Source: Candidatus Woesearchaeota archaeon
GTDB taxonomy: Archaea > Nanobdellota > Nanobdellia > Woesearchaeales > JAHWHD01
Assembly: GCA_019323515.1 (NCBI GenBank)
Contig: JAHWHG010000009.1
Location: 1 to 51,056, forward strand
DNA: 51,056 bases
Reading direction: 5' to 3'
Positions 15,848 to 24,824 of the stretch are shown one piece after another. The first letter of the stretch is position 1. Each line of letters begins with the position of its first letter. The position numbers were made by a program, and so were the translations under genes. A model generated the notes under the pieces. That model was not told where the DNA came from. It worked only from the letters and a program-made list of their open reading frames with translations, and did not search any database.

Positions 15848-16366
15848 ATGAAACTTACAAAAGCGGATTTTATTACAATCACAAGGGTGCTTCTCCTTCC
15901 AGTAGTTGTTGCTTTAATCTTATTAGATTATAGAGATATTGCAACAATAGCTTATTTTTTAGCAGCGTTGACTGATGGAATTGATGGTAGAGTTGCAAGG
16001 AGATATAAAGAATTTTCAGAGCATGGAGGATTACTAGATGCATTGAATGATAGAATCTTTTTGATCACTATCTTTGTGGTTTTAGCATTACTGGGATCAT
16101 TTAAAGTCTGGATTATAACTGCGTGTATCCTAGGAGGTATTGCAGAGCTTGCTTTGGGGGTTTATATCTCCAGAAAAACCAAAAAGTTATACCTGCACTA
16201 TGTCCACAGGGATTCAATCAAGGCGTTCGCTGTTTTAATGTACCTTTATTTTGGTCTGCACATTGCAGGATTTGTCTATGCAGATTATGTGTTTATCGCA
16301 GCATTGATCTTAGGAGTCTATTCTTTTATTGATTATTTGACCTATGCTGTTAAAGAATTAAAGTAA
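15848..16366 (+). CDS. CDP-alcohol phosphatidyltransferase
   Basis: This 172-aa membrane protein contains the family motif D-G-x2-A-R-x8-G-x3-D-x3-D, seen as TDGIDGRVARRYKEFSEH followed by GGLLDALND. The enzyme joins a CDP-lipid to an alcohol (glycerol phosphate, inositol phosphate or serine) in membrane lipid synthesis. About five membrane helices fit. I prefer ATG 15848, which follows a GGAGTG site by nine bases, over a GTG at 15836 that overlaps the preceding stop as GTGA. The alcohol substrate cannot be read. Confidence 0.85.
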   Translation: MKLTKADFITITRVLLLPVVVALILLDYRDIATIAYFLAALTDGIDGRVARRYKEFSEHGGLLDALNDRIFLITIFVVLALLGSFKVWIITACILGGIAELALGVYISRKTKKLYLHYVHRDSIKAFAVLMYLYFGLHIAGFVYADYVFIAALILGVYSFIDYLTYAVKELK

Positions 16367-16373
16367 TCTTATT

Positions 16374-18152
16374 TTAATGCACAAGGTCGGTAGATTCTGT
16401 GGTGTTGTCTTGTTTGGCGAGTAGCTTGATGTATGTCGTTGCTACACCAAGGAGTTCCTGCATTGTATCATAACTACCAGTTGAAGCTTTGTATCTAGCT
16501 AATCTTAGTGACTCTAGGAAGATGACTTCTTTTACATTGTCCTTGAAGTCAGGTTCTGGTTTAAACTCAGGATCAAGTTTAGTTCTTTTATCTAGATAAA
16601 GTTCTACTTTTTTCTCTACCCATCCTGGATTTCTTACTAACCTAAAAGCATTTTCTTCATCAAGCAGTGCTCTTGCCAGGTCTTTGTAGACAGGAGCTGC
16701 ACAGCAGTCACCATAATCACCAAGAGCAGAACCAAACCAGTTGTCCCATTTTGGGTCATTGTGGATTATTGTGGTAGCAGGAAGAGATTCATGCTTTTGT
16801 CTTAGTCTTTCATAAAGAGGTTCTGATTCTGCAAACCATTCAATGCTTGAATGGTTTCTTAGAGCTAGTAGTATCTTAGTGAAAGGCCTGAAAAGGTTGA
16901 CTGAGTGTTCTGCAAGGATTTCATTATCTAAATGGTCTTTCATTATATCGTGGAACTCTGCAAGAACTCTCATCTTATGTTCATATGAAGGTGCTTCTCC
17001 GTTTATGATCTTTGAGCATACAACATGCAGACCATTCTGTGAGTCGTATATGTGAACATCTGGGGCAATATCCTTTAGGCTTGAGGTTTTCAGTATCCTG
17101 CTTATCTCTGCTTCTTTCTTTGCTTTAAGAGCGCCTTGTGATACTTTTGGAAAGATATCCTTTGAAGCAAGGACTGCTCCAAGATCATTTAACTTTTGTT
17201 TTTCCTCTTCTGAAAACATTTCAGACTTGTGTCCTGACTGATAAATTATTGGAATGTTAAGGTTTTCCTTGTCAAGAATTTTTCTAATTCTCTCTAGTTC
17301 TTTTAGACCTCCTCCTAATGCGCCAGAGTGCAGGGAATGGTGCCAGGAGTTGTCTATGAAGATAGCTGCACAGTCGCTAAGGTCTTCTTTTTCCAATGCT
17401 TTGTTGAATTTCTGTAGTTTTACTTTTTCAGCTGCACGGATAGCCTCTTTTCCTAAACGTCTTACCTCTGCATTGCTTAGGACAAGGAAGCTGTAGTGCA
17501 TCTTTGACTGTGAGTTGCCAGCTCTTAAAGAGCGGTCTATAAAAGGGAGATAATTATCTTTCCAAGCTATTTGCATGTATTCGTGTGCACTTACATCTAA
17601 TTCATCTTTTCCTATAAATGCCTCTGCAAGCAGGTGCATCAGTGAAGGATGTTGTTTAATGTGAAGCTTTTGACGTCTTTCATAAAACTGAGGAGTATAC
17701 ATCAAGAATATTGGTAGAGTCTGTTCCATTGCACCATCAAGAGGTTCTTCATCATACTTTGGTACGTAAAACAAAAGTGGAACATCTGGGAACTTCTTTT
17801 CAAGTAATGCTGCTGAGACTCCTGATTCTGCAAAACCTTTTGCTGTGCCCATGAGCCTCATATCTGAGTTTGCCATTACGAGGAACAAGGCTGGATCGTT
17901 TGAAACTTTTAAGTAACGTGATATTGAGTCAACTAATGGATTTAATCTTAGAATATCGTTTTGTGTAAGGTAGTGCAGTTTCAAGTCAATTCCATGCAGC
18001 TCTGCAAAATCTTCAATCTGTTCTTGCTTCTTATGAATCTCTTCAGCCTTTAATAGTCCTGGGTCATATGGAAGATGTATGCCAGTATCAACTACCAATA
18101 TAACTCCTTTTTTCTTTTCAAAGATTTTCTTTATATGTTCATCCAGGGTCAT
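16374..18152 (-). CDS. Large protein with aminoglycoside-phosphotransferase-like C-terminus
   Basis: This 592-aa protein ends in a kinase-like domain: H464-N-D466-P-K-W-D-N471 (HxDxxxxN, the catalytic loop) and DYGD (479-482) where the metal-binding Asp should lie. About residues 255-350 look like a degenerate receiver (AAIFIDNSWHHS, then IPIIYQSG and GAVLASKD). The first 250 residues are unknown (GVILVVDTG at the start). A TATA-like CTTTATAAA lies ~65 nt upstream. It is convergent with the CDP-alcohol gene and close to, but not in, the tagged operon. Kinase activity is not certain. Confidence 0.6.
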   Translation of the reverse strand: MTLDEHIKKIFEKKKGVILVVDTGIHLPYDPGLLKAEEIHKKQEQIEDFAELHGIDLKLHYLTQNDILRLNPLVDSISRYLKVSNDPALFLVMANSDMRLMGTAKGFAESGVSAALLEKKFPDVPLLFYVPKYDEEPLDGAMEQTLPIFLMYTPQFYERRQKLHIKQHPSLMHLLAEAFIGKDELDVSAHEYMQIAWKDNYLPFIDRSLRAGNSQSKMHYSFLVLSNAEVRRLGKEAIRAAEKVKLQKFNKALEKEDLSDCAAIFIDNSWHHSLHSGALGGGLKELERIRKILDKENLNIPIIYQSGHKSEMFSEEEKQKLNDLGAVLASKDIFPKVSQGALKAKKEAEISRILKTSSLKDIAPDVHIYDSQNGLHVVCSKIINGEAPSYEHKMRVLAEFHDIMKDHLDNEILAEHSVNLFRPFTKILLALRNHSSIEWFAESEPLYERLRQKHESLPATTIIHNDPKWDNWFGSALGDYGDCCAAPVYKDLARALLDEENAFRLVRNPGWVEKKVELYLDKRTKLDPEFKPEPDFKDNVKEVIFLESLRLARYKASTGSYDTMQELLGVATTYIKLLAKQDNTTESTDLVH

Positions 18153-18269
18153 TTTTCTATAGGTTGATTTTAGGGGTAATAAGCTGATTCGCTATAGAGA
18201 ATATGTATTTTCGGAGTTTATAAAGGTTTCGGTTTTGTTGTTACTTTTGAGTGGTTAATTTATTTCTTC

Positions 18270-19001
18270 CTAAGCCAAAAACCCAATCAAAGCACCCAGA
18301 TAACACAGAAGTCCAAACACAAGTGTGAACTTGAAGAAGTTGATCTTTTGTGAGAGTTTCATAAGTAGATGAAGGGTTAGAAAGCCTACAATGAAGCTTG
18401 AGATAAGTGCTGGCCAGGCTTGTAAAAGTATAGGGCTTGTGTAGAGTAAGTAGAGAGAGGAAGCAAGCACTACAGGTGCTGACATCATATATGAGATCCT
18501 AAGAATCTGCTCTGGTTTTAGGTCTCCTAATGAAAGACCGAAGATTGTTGAGCCTGATCTTGATAATCCTGGAATGACAGCAAAGCCCTGGAGAAAGCCA
18601 GAGACAACTGCAAGCTTCTCAAAGTTAAGGTTAAAGCGTTTCTTTGATTTATGAAAATATGATGTGATAAGAAGGCCAGTTCCTACAATTATAAGCAAGG
18701 AGTTACCGATTGCAATGTTTCTTATTATCCTATACATAGGATAGCCAATAGTAAGTGAGATTATAGTTGTTATGATTAGGAATTTCAAGAGTTTTTTATC
18801 TTTAATTGTAACCACTTGTTTCCAATCTTTTGAGAAGTAAATGATAACAGCTAACAGAGTTCCGAGATGAAGGAACAGAGCAATGTCAACTGCGTTCACA
18901 TCTGTAAGGAACTGGCTGAATAAAGCAAGCACTCCTTCACTTGAGACTGGGATCCATTCAAAGATGCCTTGTAATATCCCTAAAATGATGTAGTTGAGCA
19001 T
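18270..19001 (-). CDS. Undecaprenyl/polyprenyl-diphosphate phosphatase (UppP/BacA)
   Basis: This 243-aa protein has about seven membrane helices and both family motifs: QGIFEWIPVSSEG near the N-terminus and PGLSRSGSTI in the middle (catalytic Glu, Ser, Arg). UppP recycles the polyprenyl-phosphate carrier used for cell-surface glycans; in Archaea it probably acts on the C55-60 dolichol-type carrier. The length is near the usual 260-275, slightly short. Confidence 0.9.
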   Translation of the reverse strand: MLNYIILGILQGIFEWIPVSSEGVLALFSQFLTDVNAVDIALFLHLGTLLAVIIYFSKDWKQVVTIKDKKLLKFLIITTIISLTIGYPMYRIIRNIAIGNSLLIIVGTGLLITSYFHKSKKRFNLNFEKLAVVSGFLQGFAVIPGLSRSGSTIFGLSLGDLKPEQILRISYMMSAPVVLASSLYLLYTSPILLQAWPALISSFIVGFLTLHLLMKLSQKINFFKFTLVFGLLCYLGALIGFLA

Positions 19002-19087
19002 TTATAAACTAAAGAAAAGCTGATATTTAAATGTATCCTTAGAAGATTAAGATAAAAAGATAAGAAAGAAAAAAAAGAGAAAAAAGC

Positions 19088-19279
19088 TTACTTGGTAAGC
19101 CAATAGATTAGATATAGAGCACTTAAGCCTACTAATCCATAAACCAGTTTCTCTAGCCATGCAGCCCAGCCGAACAATAGGTTCACTAGGTTAAAATTGA
19201 ACAAAGCTAGTCCCCAGTTAATACCGCCCACTATTACTAGTACTAGAGCGATCCAGTCTAAAGTTGTTTTTTCTGCCAT
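19088..19279 (-). CDS. DUF378 small membrane protein
   Basis: This 63-aa protein has two membrane helices with the family signature VGGINWGLALF and a conserved NLVNLLFG segment. DUF378 proteins are widespread and uncharacterised. The ATG at 19279 follows GAGGTGC; an earlier in-frame codon at 19288 would fall inside that site. Confidence 0.85.
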   Translation of the reverse strand: MAEKTTLDWIALVLVIVGGINWGLALFNFNLVNLLFGWAAWLEKLVYGLVGLSALYLIYWLTK

Positions 19280-19400
19280 ATATAGCACCTCGTTTTAGGT
19301 TAATACATCAAGTTTAATGTATATGCATATATAAACTTTTTGATAAAATTTTAGATTTTGAGAAAATAAGTATTGAAAATAAATATATAAATAAAAAAAA

Positions 19401-20063
19401 TTAAAATCCTGCAAATCTTCCTACAAAGAATAATCCTAGACCAAATACTAACACAACTAAGACTATCATTATTGGAAGTATGAGCACTGCCATAAGAGCT
19501 CTTCCTTTTGACATTCTCTGGAACTTTGCAATTCCAATCACTTCTGCGTAGAGTGTATGTATGAATGCAATTATTCCAATCACAATTGCAATACCTATTG
19601 TAACAAAAGGAATCTCTGCAAAGGTTTCAACCTGGAGCGGCATAGGATAAAACATGTTCACAAAGAACAGGATGACAGCAGCGATTGCGTTATAGATCAT
19701 TCCTATCATCATTGCGTATGTGCTTGGCTTGAAAGTGTTAAAAAAACCCTGCTTTCCTCCAAAAATCATGACACCCAGATGATTGATTCCAGCGCTTATC
19801 CAAGGAGTGGCAAATGCAAGAGCTACCCCAAATAGCGCAGCAAATAATGTGATGAAAAATGAAAAGATTCCCATAAGAGGTTGACCATAAGAAGTCTGTA
19901 CTATTACAGGGATTGATGAAATTACCTCAATAAGCTGAGAGATTGCATACACTACAACAAAGAAAAGAAGTATTGGCATATACTCGCGTTCTCCAGTGAC
20001 TGTATTGAAGAATGTTTTCGTGTTAAAGAAAAGATGTTTTAGTTTTTCTACATATTTATTCAT
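19401..20063 (-). CDS. Yip1-family membrane protein
   Basis: The protein is 220 aa from ATG 20063. About five membrane helices and an aromatic N-terminal part (FFNTKTFFNTVTGEREY) match Yip1-domain proteins; archaeal members are of unknown function. The start is set by GGAGGTCA, which lies inside the end of the upstream gene; stop and start join as TAATG, so the two genes are translationally coupled. Confidence 0.8.
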   Translation of the reverse strand: MNKYVEKLKHLFFNTKTFFNTVTGEREYMPILLFFVVVYAISQLIEVISSIPVIVQTSYGQPLMGIFSFFITLFAALFGVALAFATPWISAGINHLGVMIFGGKQGFFNTFKPSTYAMMIGMIYNAIAAVILFFVNMFYPMPLQVETFAEIPFVTIGIAIVIGIIAFIHTLYAEVIGIAKFQRMSKGRALMAVLILPIMIVLVVLVFGLGLFFVGRFAGF

Positions 20064-20827
20064 TATAGTGACCTCCATAAAGTTCTAAGTTTTTCTTTAC
20101 TCAATAAAGCGTAATCCTTATCTTGTGAAAAGATCTCTAAAGTGATTGTTCCATCATAGTATCTTTTTAGAGTCTCTAGTATGCTGTTCCAGTTGTTTGC
20201 TCCAGTTCCCATAGGAAGATGCAGGTCTTCCCTTAGGTTATTATCATGGAGATGTACATGTTTTAGTTTCTTGTGAAACTTTCTAATGAAGTCTTCAGGT
20301 TTTCTTCCATGGACACTTGTATGTCCTATATCAAGATGGAAGTAAAGACCAGGCACCTTCTTCAAGACTTTTGCAACTGTGTCACTTGTATCTCTCCAGC
20401 TGTCCAGAGATTCGTACATTAGGTTAAGGTTATACTTTTTTGCTTCTTTGACAAGCTTTCTTAATGATTCAACCTGAAAGTCTATTGTTTCATCAACTGA
20501 AAATAAAGAAGCAGTCCAGTTTGCATGAACTGTGACATACTCAACAGGAAGTTTTGAGAATACTTCTAAGTAGCGGATGGCTTCATTGACAGCTGCTTCC
20601 CTTATTGACCTTACGCAGGAACCAAATGGAAGATAATATCCAGTATGGCCAGTTGCGTCTAGGTTGTATTTTTTTAGAGTTGTTATTATCTTTTCAATGT
20701 CCAGGTTCTCTGGTATGTTTATGTCTTCTTCAAGAAATATATCAACAAAGTCAAACTTGTTCCTGCCTATCCATTCAATCTCTTTAACAATATCTTTTCT
20801 TGGGTGCGTGGGAAATCCGATTTTCAT
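20063..20827 (-). CDS. Sugar phosphate isomerase/epimerase-like TIM barrel
   Basis: This 254-aa protein has the xylose isomerase-like/AP-endonuclease-2 barrel pattern: GHTGYYLPFG, EYVTVHANW, LMYESLD, FHLDIGHTSVHG, KHVHLHDN and TLEIF, giving the usual His/Glu/Asp metal ligands at strand ends. Such proteins isomerise sugars or act as endonuclease IV relatives; this one lacks a clear DNA-binding signature. It is coupled to the Yip1-like gene. Confidence 0.8.
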   Translation of the reverse strand: MKIGFPTHPRKDIVKEIEWIGRNKFDFVDIFLEEDINIPENLDIEKIITTLKKYNLDATGHTGYYLPFGSCVRSIREAAVNEAIRYLEVFSKLPVEYVTVHANWTASLFSVDETIDFQVESLRKLVKEAKKYNLNLMYESLDSWRDTSDTVAKVLKKVPGLYFHLDIGHTSVHGRKPEDFIRKFHKKLKHVHLHDNNLREDLHLPMGTGANNWNSILETLKRYYDGTITLEIFSQDKDYALLSKEKLRTLWRSL

Positions 20828-20890
20828 GGTTCTTTAAAAAGGAGCGTGCTATTTAAATGTTTTCTTTATAAATTAAGCAAAAGAATAGGT

Positions 20891-21181
20891 TTATTCTGGT
20901 GTCTTTAGTTTATTGTTTTTCTTAGCAAAACATGCTTTTGTCATGCAGACAATCCATTTCCAGTGAAGGATTAGATGTACTAAGGCAAGTACAATCATAA
21001 TAATGCCTGCCCATTCATGCCAGCTGCTCCATGTTTGTTTTATAATTCCCAGGAACTCTTGATATCCAGACCTCTGTACTCCGCTTGGAAGAAAGAAGAA
21101 TATAATCAATCCAGTGATTGTAGTTATAATAAAAGAGATTCCTAGAAATATGTCGATAATGTAGTTTGTCTTTGCTTTCAT
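20891..21181 (-). CDS. DUF4405/cytochrome b-like small membrane protein
   Basis: This 96-aa protein has two membrane helices with His in WHEWAGI and LVHLILHWKW, positions fitting axial heme ligands in DUF4405/cytochrome b561-like proteins. It lacks the further helices of a complete cytochrome, so it may work as a dimer or as a gas- or thiol-linked sensor. A Cys-containing tail follows (VCMTKACFAKK). Monocistronic. Confidence 0.7.
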   Translation of the reverse strand: MKAKTNYIIDIFLGISFIITTITGLIIFFFLPSGVQRSGYQEFLGIIKQTWSSWHEWAGIIMIVLALVHLILHWKWIVCMTKACFAKKNNKLKTPE

Positions 21182-21290
21182 GATTGGGATTTTTGTGTTT
21201 TTGGTATTTAAGTGTTGTGGAGTACTGATTCTATATAAGAAATCCTGAATATTCGTTAGTTTTTTATACCACTTGATTTAGGTTTTTACT

Positions 21291-21743
21291 ATGCAACTTG
21301 AAGAATATTTGAAGGAAGAGAAGGTATGGTACAGGTTTGTTGAAAAGCCTGAGACAATACATACTGCAGATGCTGCTGAGAAAGCAGGGATTGAGCTAGA
21401 GAGAGTTACAAAGAGTTTAGTCCTGCTTGACCAGGATAAGAATGCGATACTTGCGATTATACCCGGTGATTGTAAGTTAAGTTTCAGTAAAGTAAAAGAA
21501 GCGCTTAAGTTGAAAAAGGTTAGGTTAGTGCCATTCTCAGAAGCTGAGCAGTACTCTGGGTACCTGCCTGGTGCAACTCCGATGGTGCATCATAAAGTTA
21601 AGATGAAGGTTATTATTGATAAAAAATTGCTTGAGTTTGAGAGTATCTACGGCGGCGGTGGAAGTCGTGAAAGGTTGCTTGAGATGAAGGTAGAGGATGT
21701 AATTAAGTTGAACGATGCTGTGGTTGCGGATATTTCTGAGTAA
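21291..21743 (+). CDS. YbaK/EbsC-type aminoacyl-tRNA deacylase
   Basis: This 150-aa protein matches the YbaK/ProX editing domain: THTADAAEKAG, VTKSLVLL with the conserved Lys, ATPMVHH and the glycine-rich GGGGSRERLLEM. YbaK removes Cys from mischarged tRNA-Pro; other members edit Ala or Ser. It is followed closely by the hydrolase gene, which has its own TATA box. Confidence 0.85.
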   Translation: MQLEEYLKEEKVWYRFVEKPETIHTADAAEKAGIELERVTKSLVLLDQDKNAILAIIPGDCKLSFSKVKEALKLKKVRLVPFSEAEQYSGYLPGATPMVHHKVKMKVIIDKKLLEFESIYGGGGSRERLLEMKVEDVIKLNDAVVADISE

Positions 21744-21776
21744 GATTTAAATAATATAGAATTGTTTCTGGAATTG

Positions 21777-22349
21777 ATGAAAAAGGTTATAATGATACAT
21801 GGCTGGGATGGATATCCTGAAAACTGCTGGTTTCCTTGGTTAAAGAGAGGGTTAGAGTCCAGAGGTTTTGAGGTGATTGTTCCTGCAATGCCTGATCCGA
21901 GCATACCAATGCCAGAGCCATGGGTTGAGAAGATTAAAGAAGCAGTCGGAGAGCCAGATGAGGATACTTTTTTGGTTGGTCATTCGATAGGCTGCATGGC
22001 AATAATGAAGTACCTTGAATCTATTGATGTGAAGATAGGAGGAGCTATATTAGTGGCAGGATGGCTTACGCTTACAAATTATGAAGAGAGGGATGAAGAG
22101 GAGAAGCATGTTGTTGAGGACTGGACTAAAAAAGAGTTGGGATATGATAAGATTAAGATGAACGCTCGTGAGTTTATTGCGATCTTCTCAGACGATGACC
22201 CAGAAGTTCCACTTGATAATTCCAAAGTCTTCAAAGATAAACTTGGAGCAAAGATTATTATCGAGAAAGGGAAGGGACATTTCTCTGATGATGCTGGTGT
22301 TAAGGAACTTCCTGTTGTATTGAATGAACTTTTGGATATTTCTGAGTAA
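21777..22349 (+). CDS. RBBP9/YdeN-type serine hydrolase
   Basis: This 190-aa alpha/beta hydrolase has nucleophile Ser in VGHSIGC, acid Asp in FSDDDPEVP and His in GKGHFS; IHGWDGYPENCW is the oxyanion-side start. This is the small RBBP9/YdeN family. I prefer ATG 21777 over a TTG 15 nt upstream, because TTTAAATA at 21746-21753 lies 31 nt before it (leaderless). The substrate is unknown. Confidence 0.85.
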   Translation: MKKVIMIHGWDGYPENCWFPWLKRGLESRGFEVIVPAMPDPSIPMPEPWVEKIKEAVGEPDEDTFLVGHSIGCMAIMKYLESIDVKIGGAILVAGWLTLTNYEERDEEEKHVVEDWTKKELGYDKIKMNAREFIAIFSDDDPEVPLDNSKVFKDKLGAKIIIEKGKGHFSDDAGVKELPVVLNELLDISE

Positions 22350-22375
22350 GATTAATATAGTATTATAATGTCTAG

Positions 22376-23248
22376 ATGACTATGAAGATTGGTTATCCCT
22401 GTATCAACAGAAGCATTGGATGTACTGCTAACACAACTTTCAGGCTTAAGAATTATTCTAAAGAGAACCTGATTGAGAAAGTTAGTAATAATCTTGATTG
22501 TTTGATGAGGATTCTAAGGTGGAATGTTGATAACGGAGTGTACTTTTTCAGGATTAGCTCAGACCTAATTCCATTTGCAAGCCATCCAGTGTGCAGGTTT
22601 GATTGGGGGAAGCATTTTAAGAAGCGGTTTGAAGAGGTTGGAAGGTTTATACATGATAATAGCATAAGGATAAGCATGCACCCTGACCAGTTTGTGCTGA
22701 TAAATGCACTTGATAAGGATATTGTTAGGAGAAGTGTGAAAGAACTGGAGTATCATTGTAGAGTTCTTGACTTGATGAAGCTGGGAAGAGATGCAAAGGT
22801 GCAGATACATGTAGGTGGGGTGTATGGAGATAAAGGTGCCTCTATCAGAAGGTTTGTTGAGAATTATAAGAAGCTCCCACTGGCTGTTAAGAAGAGGTTA
22901 GTTATTGAAAATGATCATAGGTCTTATAGTTTGAAGGATTGCACTGCTATTAGTGACAAGATAAAAATTCCAACCATATTTGATACTTATCATCATGAAT
23001 GTTTGAATAATGGTGAGAGATTAAGAGAAGCTATCTTGAAGGCCAGAAAGACTTGGAGTAAAAATGATGGCAAGCTTATGATTGATTACAGTAATGAGGG
23101 TAATAAGAAAGGAAGTCATTCTGAGCACATTGATATAAAACATTTCATGGGTTTTTTGAAAAAGGTAAAAGGTATTGATTTTGATATAATGCTTGAGATT
23201 AAGGATAAAGAGCGAAGTGCTTTGGAGGCTGTAAAATGTATAAGATAG
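22376..23248 (+). CDS. UV damage endonuclease UvdE/UvsE
   Basis: This 290-aa protein has the UVDE barrel: GYPCINRSIG at the start, RISSDLIPFASH, SMHPDQFVL, QIHVGGVYGDK, VIENDHRSYS, IFDTYHHEC and DYSNEG, which supply the His/Asp/Glu ligands for the metals. UVDE nicks DNA 5' of UV dimers, an alternative to nucleotide excision. Two candidate ATGs (22376, 22382) lie close together and either would be leaderless. It overlaps the tspO gene by 13 bp, suggesting a co-transcribed light-stress pair. Confidence 0.9.
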   Translation: MTMKIGYPCINRSIGCTANTTFRLKNYSKENLIEKVSNNLDCLMRILRWNVDNGVYFFRISSDLIPFASHPVCRFDWGKHFKKRFEEVGRFIHDNSIRISMHPDQFVLINALDKDIVRRSVKELEYHCRVLDLMKLGRDAKVQIHVGGVYGDKGASIRRFVENYKKLPLAVKKRLVIENDHRSYSLKDCTAISDKIKIPTIFDTYHHECLNNGERLREAILKARKTWSKNDGKLMIDYSNEGNKKGSHSEHIDIKHFMGFLKKVKGIDFDIMLEIKDKERSALEAVKCIR

Positions 23249-23709
23249 ATTATAAAAGATTAATAATTTCAGTAGTAGTACCATTCATTGCAAGTGCTAT
23301 TGGTTCAGTTTTCACTGCTTCATCAGTGAACACTTGGTATATCGATTTAGTTAAACCTTCTTTCAATCCTCCTTCCTGGGTTTTTGGTCCTGTCTGGACA
23401 GTACTTTACCTAATGATTGGGATTGCTTTGTATCTTGTATGGATGAAAGGGTTTCAGAAGCATAGAACAGAGATTGCCTGGTTTGGGGGACAACTTTGTT
23501 TGAATGCATTATGGTCGATTTTGTTCTTTGGGTTAAGGAATCCTAGGCTTGCCTTTGTTGAGATTATCTTCCTCTGGTTTGCAATACTCGTCACAGGGAT
23601 TAAGTTTTACAAGGTATCTAAACCTGCAGGTTATTTATTTTTGCCCTACCTGCTCTGGGTCAGTTTTGCTGGAGTACTTAATTATTTTATTTTTATATTA
23701 AACCTCTAG
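23236..23709 (+). CDS. TspO/MBR family membrane protein
   Basis: This 157-aa protein has five membrane helices and the family pattern WYIDLVKPSFNPPSWVFGPV, followed by WTVLYLMIGIALYLVW. TspO proteins bind porphyrins and relate to light or oxidative stress, which fits the overlapping UV endonuclease gene. Archaeal members occur but are little studied. Confidence 0.9.
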   Translation: MYKIDYKRLIISVVVPFIASAIGSVFTASSVNTWYIDLVKPSFNPPSWVFGPVWTVLYLMIGIALYLVWMKGFQKHRTEIAWFGGQLCLNALWSILFFGLRNPRLAFVEIIFLWFAILVTGIKFYKVSKPAGYLFLPYLLWVSFAGVLNYFIFILNL

Positions 23710-23755
23710 ATTTTTTTCCTAAAAATTTAAATATAAGAATGATTTTTATTTTTCT

Positions 23756-24064
23756 ATGAAAGCATTATATTTTAGAGTTGTAAACAAAGGTCCTGTATCG
23801 ATATGCTCACGGATAAATAAGTATTGCTTCTATTTTCCTGAAGAGGGCAGTGTGGTGTGCAGGAGCAATGGGGATTATTCCTTGAATGATAGGGAGCTTG
23901 TTGCGTATGCAGAGGATTTGGCTGTGGGAAGAATGCCGCAAGTTGGTTATCTGAAGTTTGTTGAAGTGAGAGAGGTAGAGGCAGGCGACCTCCTGGACGA
24001 AGTGAAGAACAAGCAGGCACTTGATGAAAGGCTTGACAAGATGTTTGATAGGCTTGTAAAATAA
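23756..24064 (+). CDS. Hypothetical protein, unknown
   Basis: This 102-aa protein is soluble and has scattered Cys (ICSRINKYC, VVCRSNG) but no clear CxxC. The C-terminus is a charged amphipathic helix (LDERLDKMFDRLVK). The start is near-leaderless behind an AATTTAAATATA box. I do not recognise the family. Confidence 0.6.
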   Translation: MKALYFRVVNKGPVSICSRINKYCFYFPEEGSVVCRSNGDYSLNDRELVAYAEDLAVGRMPQVGYLKFVEVREVEAGDLLDEVKNKQALDERLDKMFDRLVK

Positions 24065-24075
24065 TTGTTATTTTT

Positions 24076-24083
24076 GAGGTGAT
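24076..24083 (+). promoter_or_regulatory. Strong ribosome site without an AUG/GUG/UUG start
   Basis: GAGGTGAT is the classic archaeal ribosome site, but the following bases in the frame of the 24158 gene read TAA-ATA-ATA-GTA, with no standard start codon. The frame then stays open to ATG 24158 and the translated segment (VDFVTLLEAIRKVPLLNLQQ) looks coding. Either translation begins at AUA or the site is a relic. Confidence 0.4.
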
Positions 24084-24157
24084 AAATAATAGTAGACTTT
24101 GTTACTTTATTAGAAGCTATAAGAAAGGTTCCTTTACTTAATCTTCAACAGGATTAC

Positions 24158-24799
24158 ATGATTCTTATTTATCTATTAGCTTTCTTTCTGGTATATAGCA
24201 TAGTATATAATGCTGCGATTGAAAAGCGTGGCCAGATTATACACCTACTGATTATTCCAATAAATCTTGCATTGTGGGTTATATTGACCCCTGTACTTCT
24301 TAATTATCTTGGGATACAGAGTCCAGGGTTTATTGAATTTGCTTCAGGGTTATACTCAGGATTCTTTGACTATCTTTGGCTTGTCGTTGGGTTTGCATTA
24401 GGTGCAATGGTTGCTGACCAGATACTGCATTGGATACTTTTTGGAAGAGGAGAGTCGCAATATACTATCTTAGCATCAATGAGCGGGTTGCTGCTTGACG
24501 AAGTCATAATGAGGTTCTTGTTGTTAGGGATTCTGTTACAACTTGGGTTAAGTGTTCCTGTAGCAATATTCCTTCAAGCTGTCTCTTACATGCTTTATTA
24601 TATTGATCCATTATCATCAAATAGAAGGGTGAATGCTAACCTTAATCTTATGCATGGCATAATAATAGGAACTGTCACTATCATATATGGCTGGGTTTTT
24701 GGTCTAGCGCTTGTGTATGTAAGAAACTTTTATTGGATGATCTCTAATAAATTCACTGGTGGCGCAACTGAAGAGAGTATTGAAGCAGAAAAGCTTTAA
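24158..24799 (+). CDS. Multi-pass membrane protein, CPBP-like
   Basis: The protein is 213 aa from ATG 24158, with about six membrane helices. LLDEVIMRFLLLG resembles the first CPBP intramembrane protease motif (E-E-x3-R) with Asp-Glu, and LMHGIIIG may supply a His, but the FxxxH motif is missing (FLQAVSYML). It may be a degenerate or divergent member. The open frame runs 24 codons further upstream to a strong ribosome site lacking a normal start codon, so the true N-terminus may lie at 24086 or 24089. Confidence 0.65.
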   Translation: MILIYLLAFFLVYSIVYNAAIEKRGQIIHLLIIPINLALWVILTPVLLNYLGIQSPGFIEFASGLYSGFFDYLWLVVGFALGAMVADQILHWILFGRGESQYTILASMSGLLLDEVIMRFLLLGILLQLGLSVPVAIFLQAVSYMLYYIDPLSSNRRVNANLNLMHGIIIGTVTIIYGWVFGLALVYVRNFYWMISNKFTGGATEESIEAEKL

Positions 24800-24824
24800 T
24801 AAGTCGTTAAGTTCTTAGGTTTAT

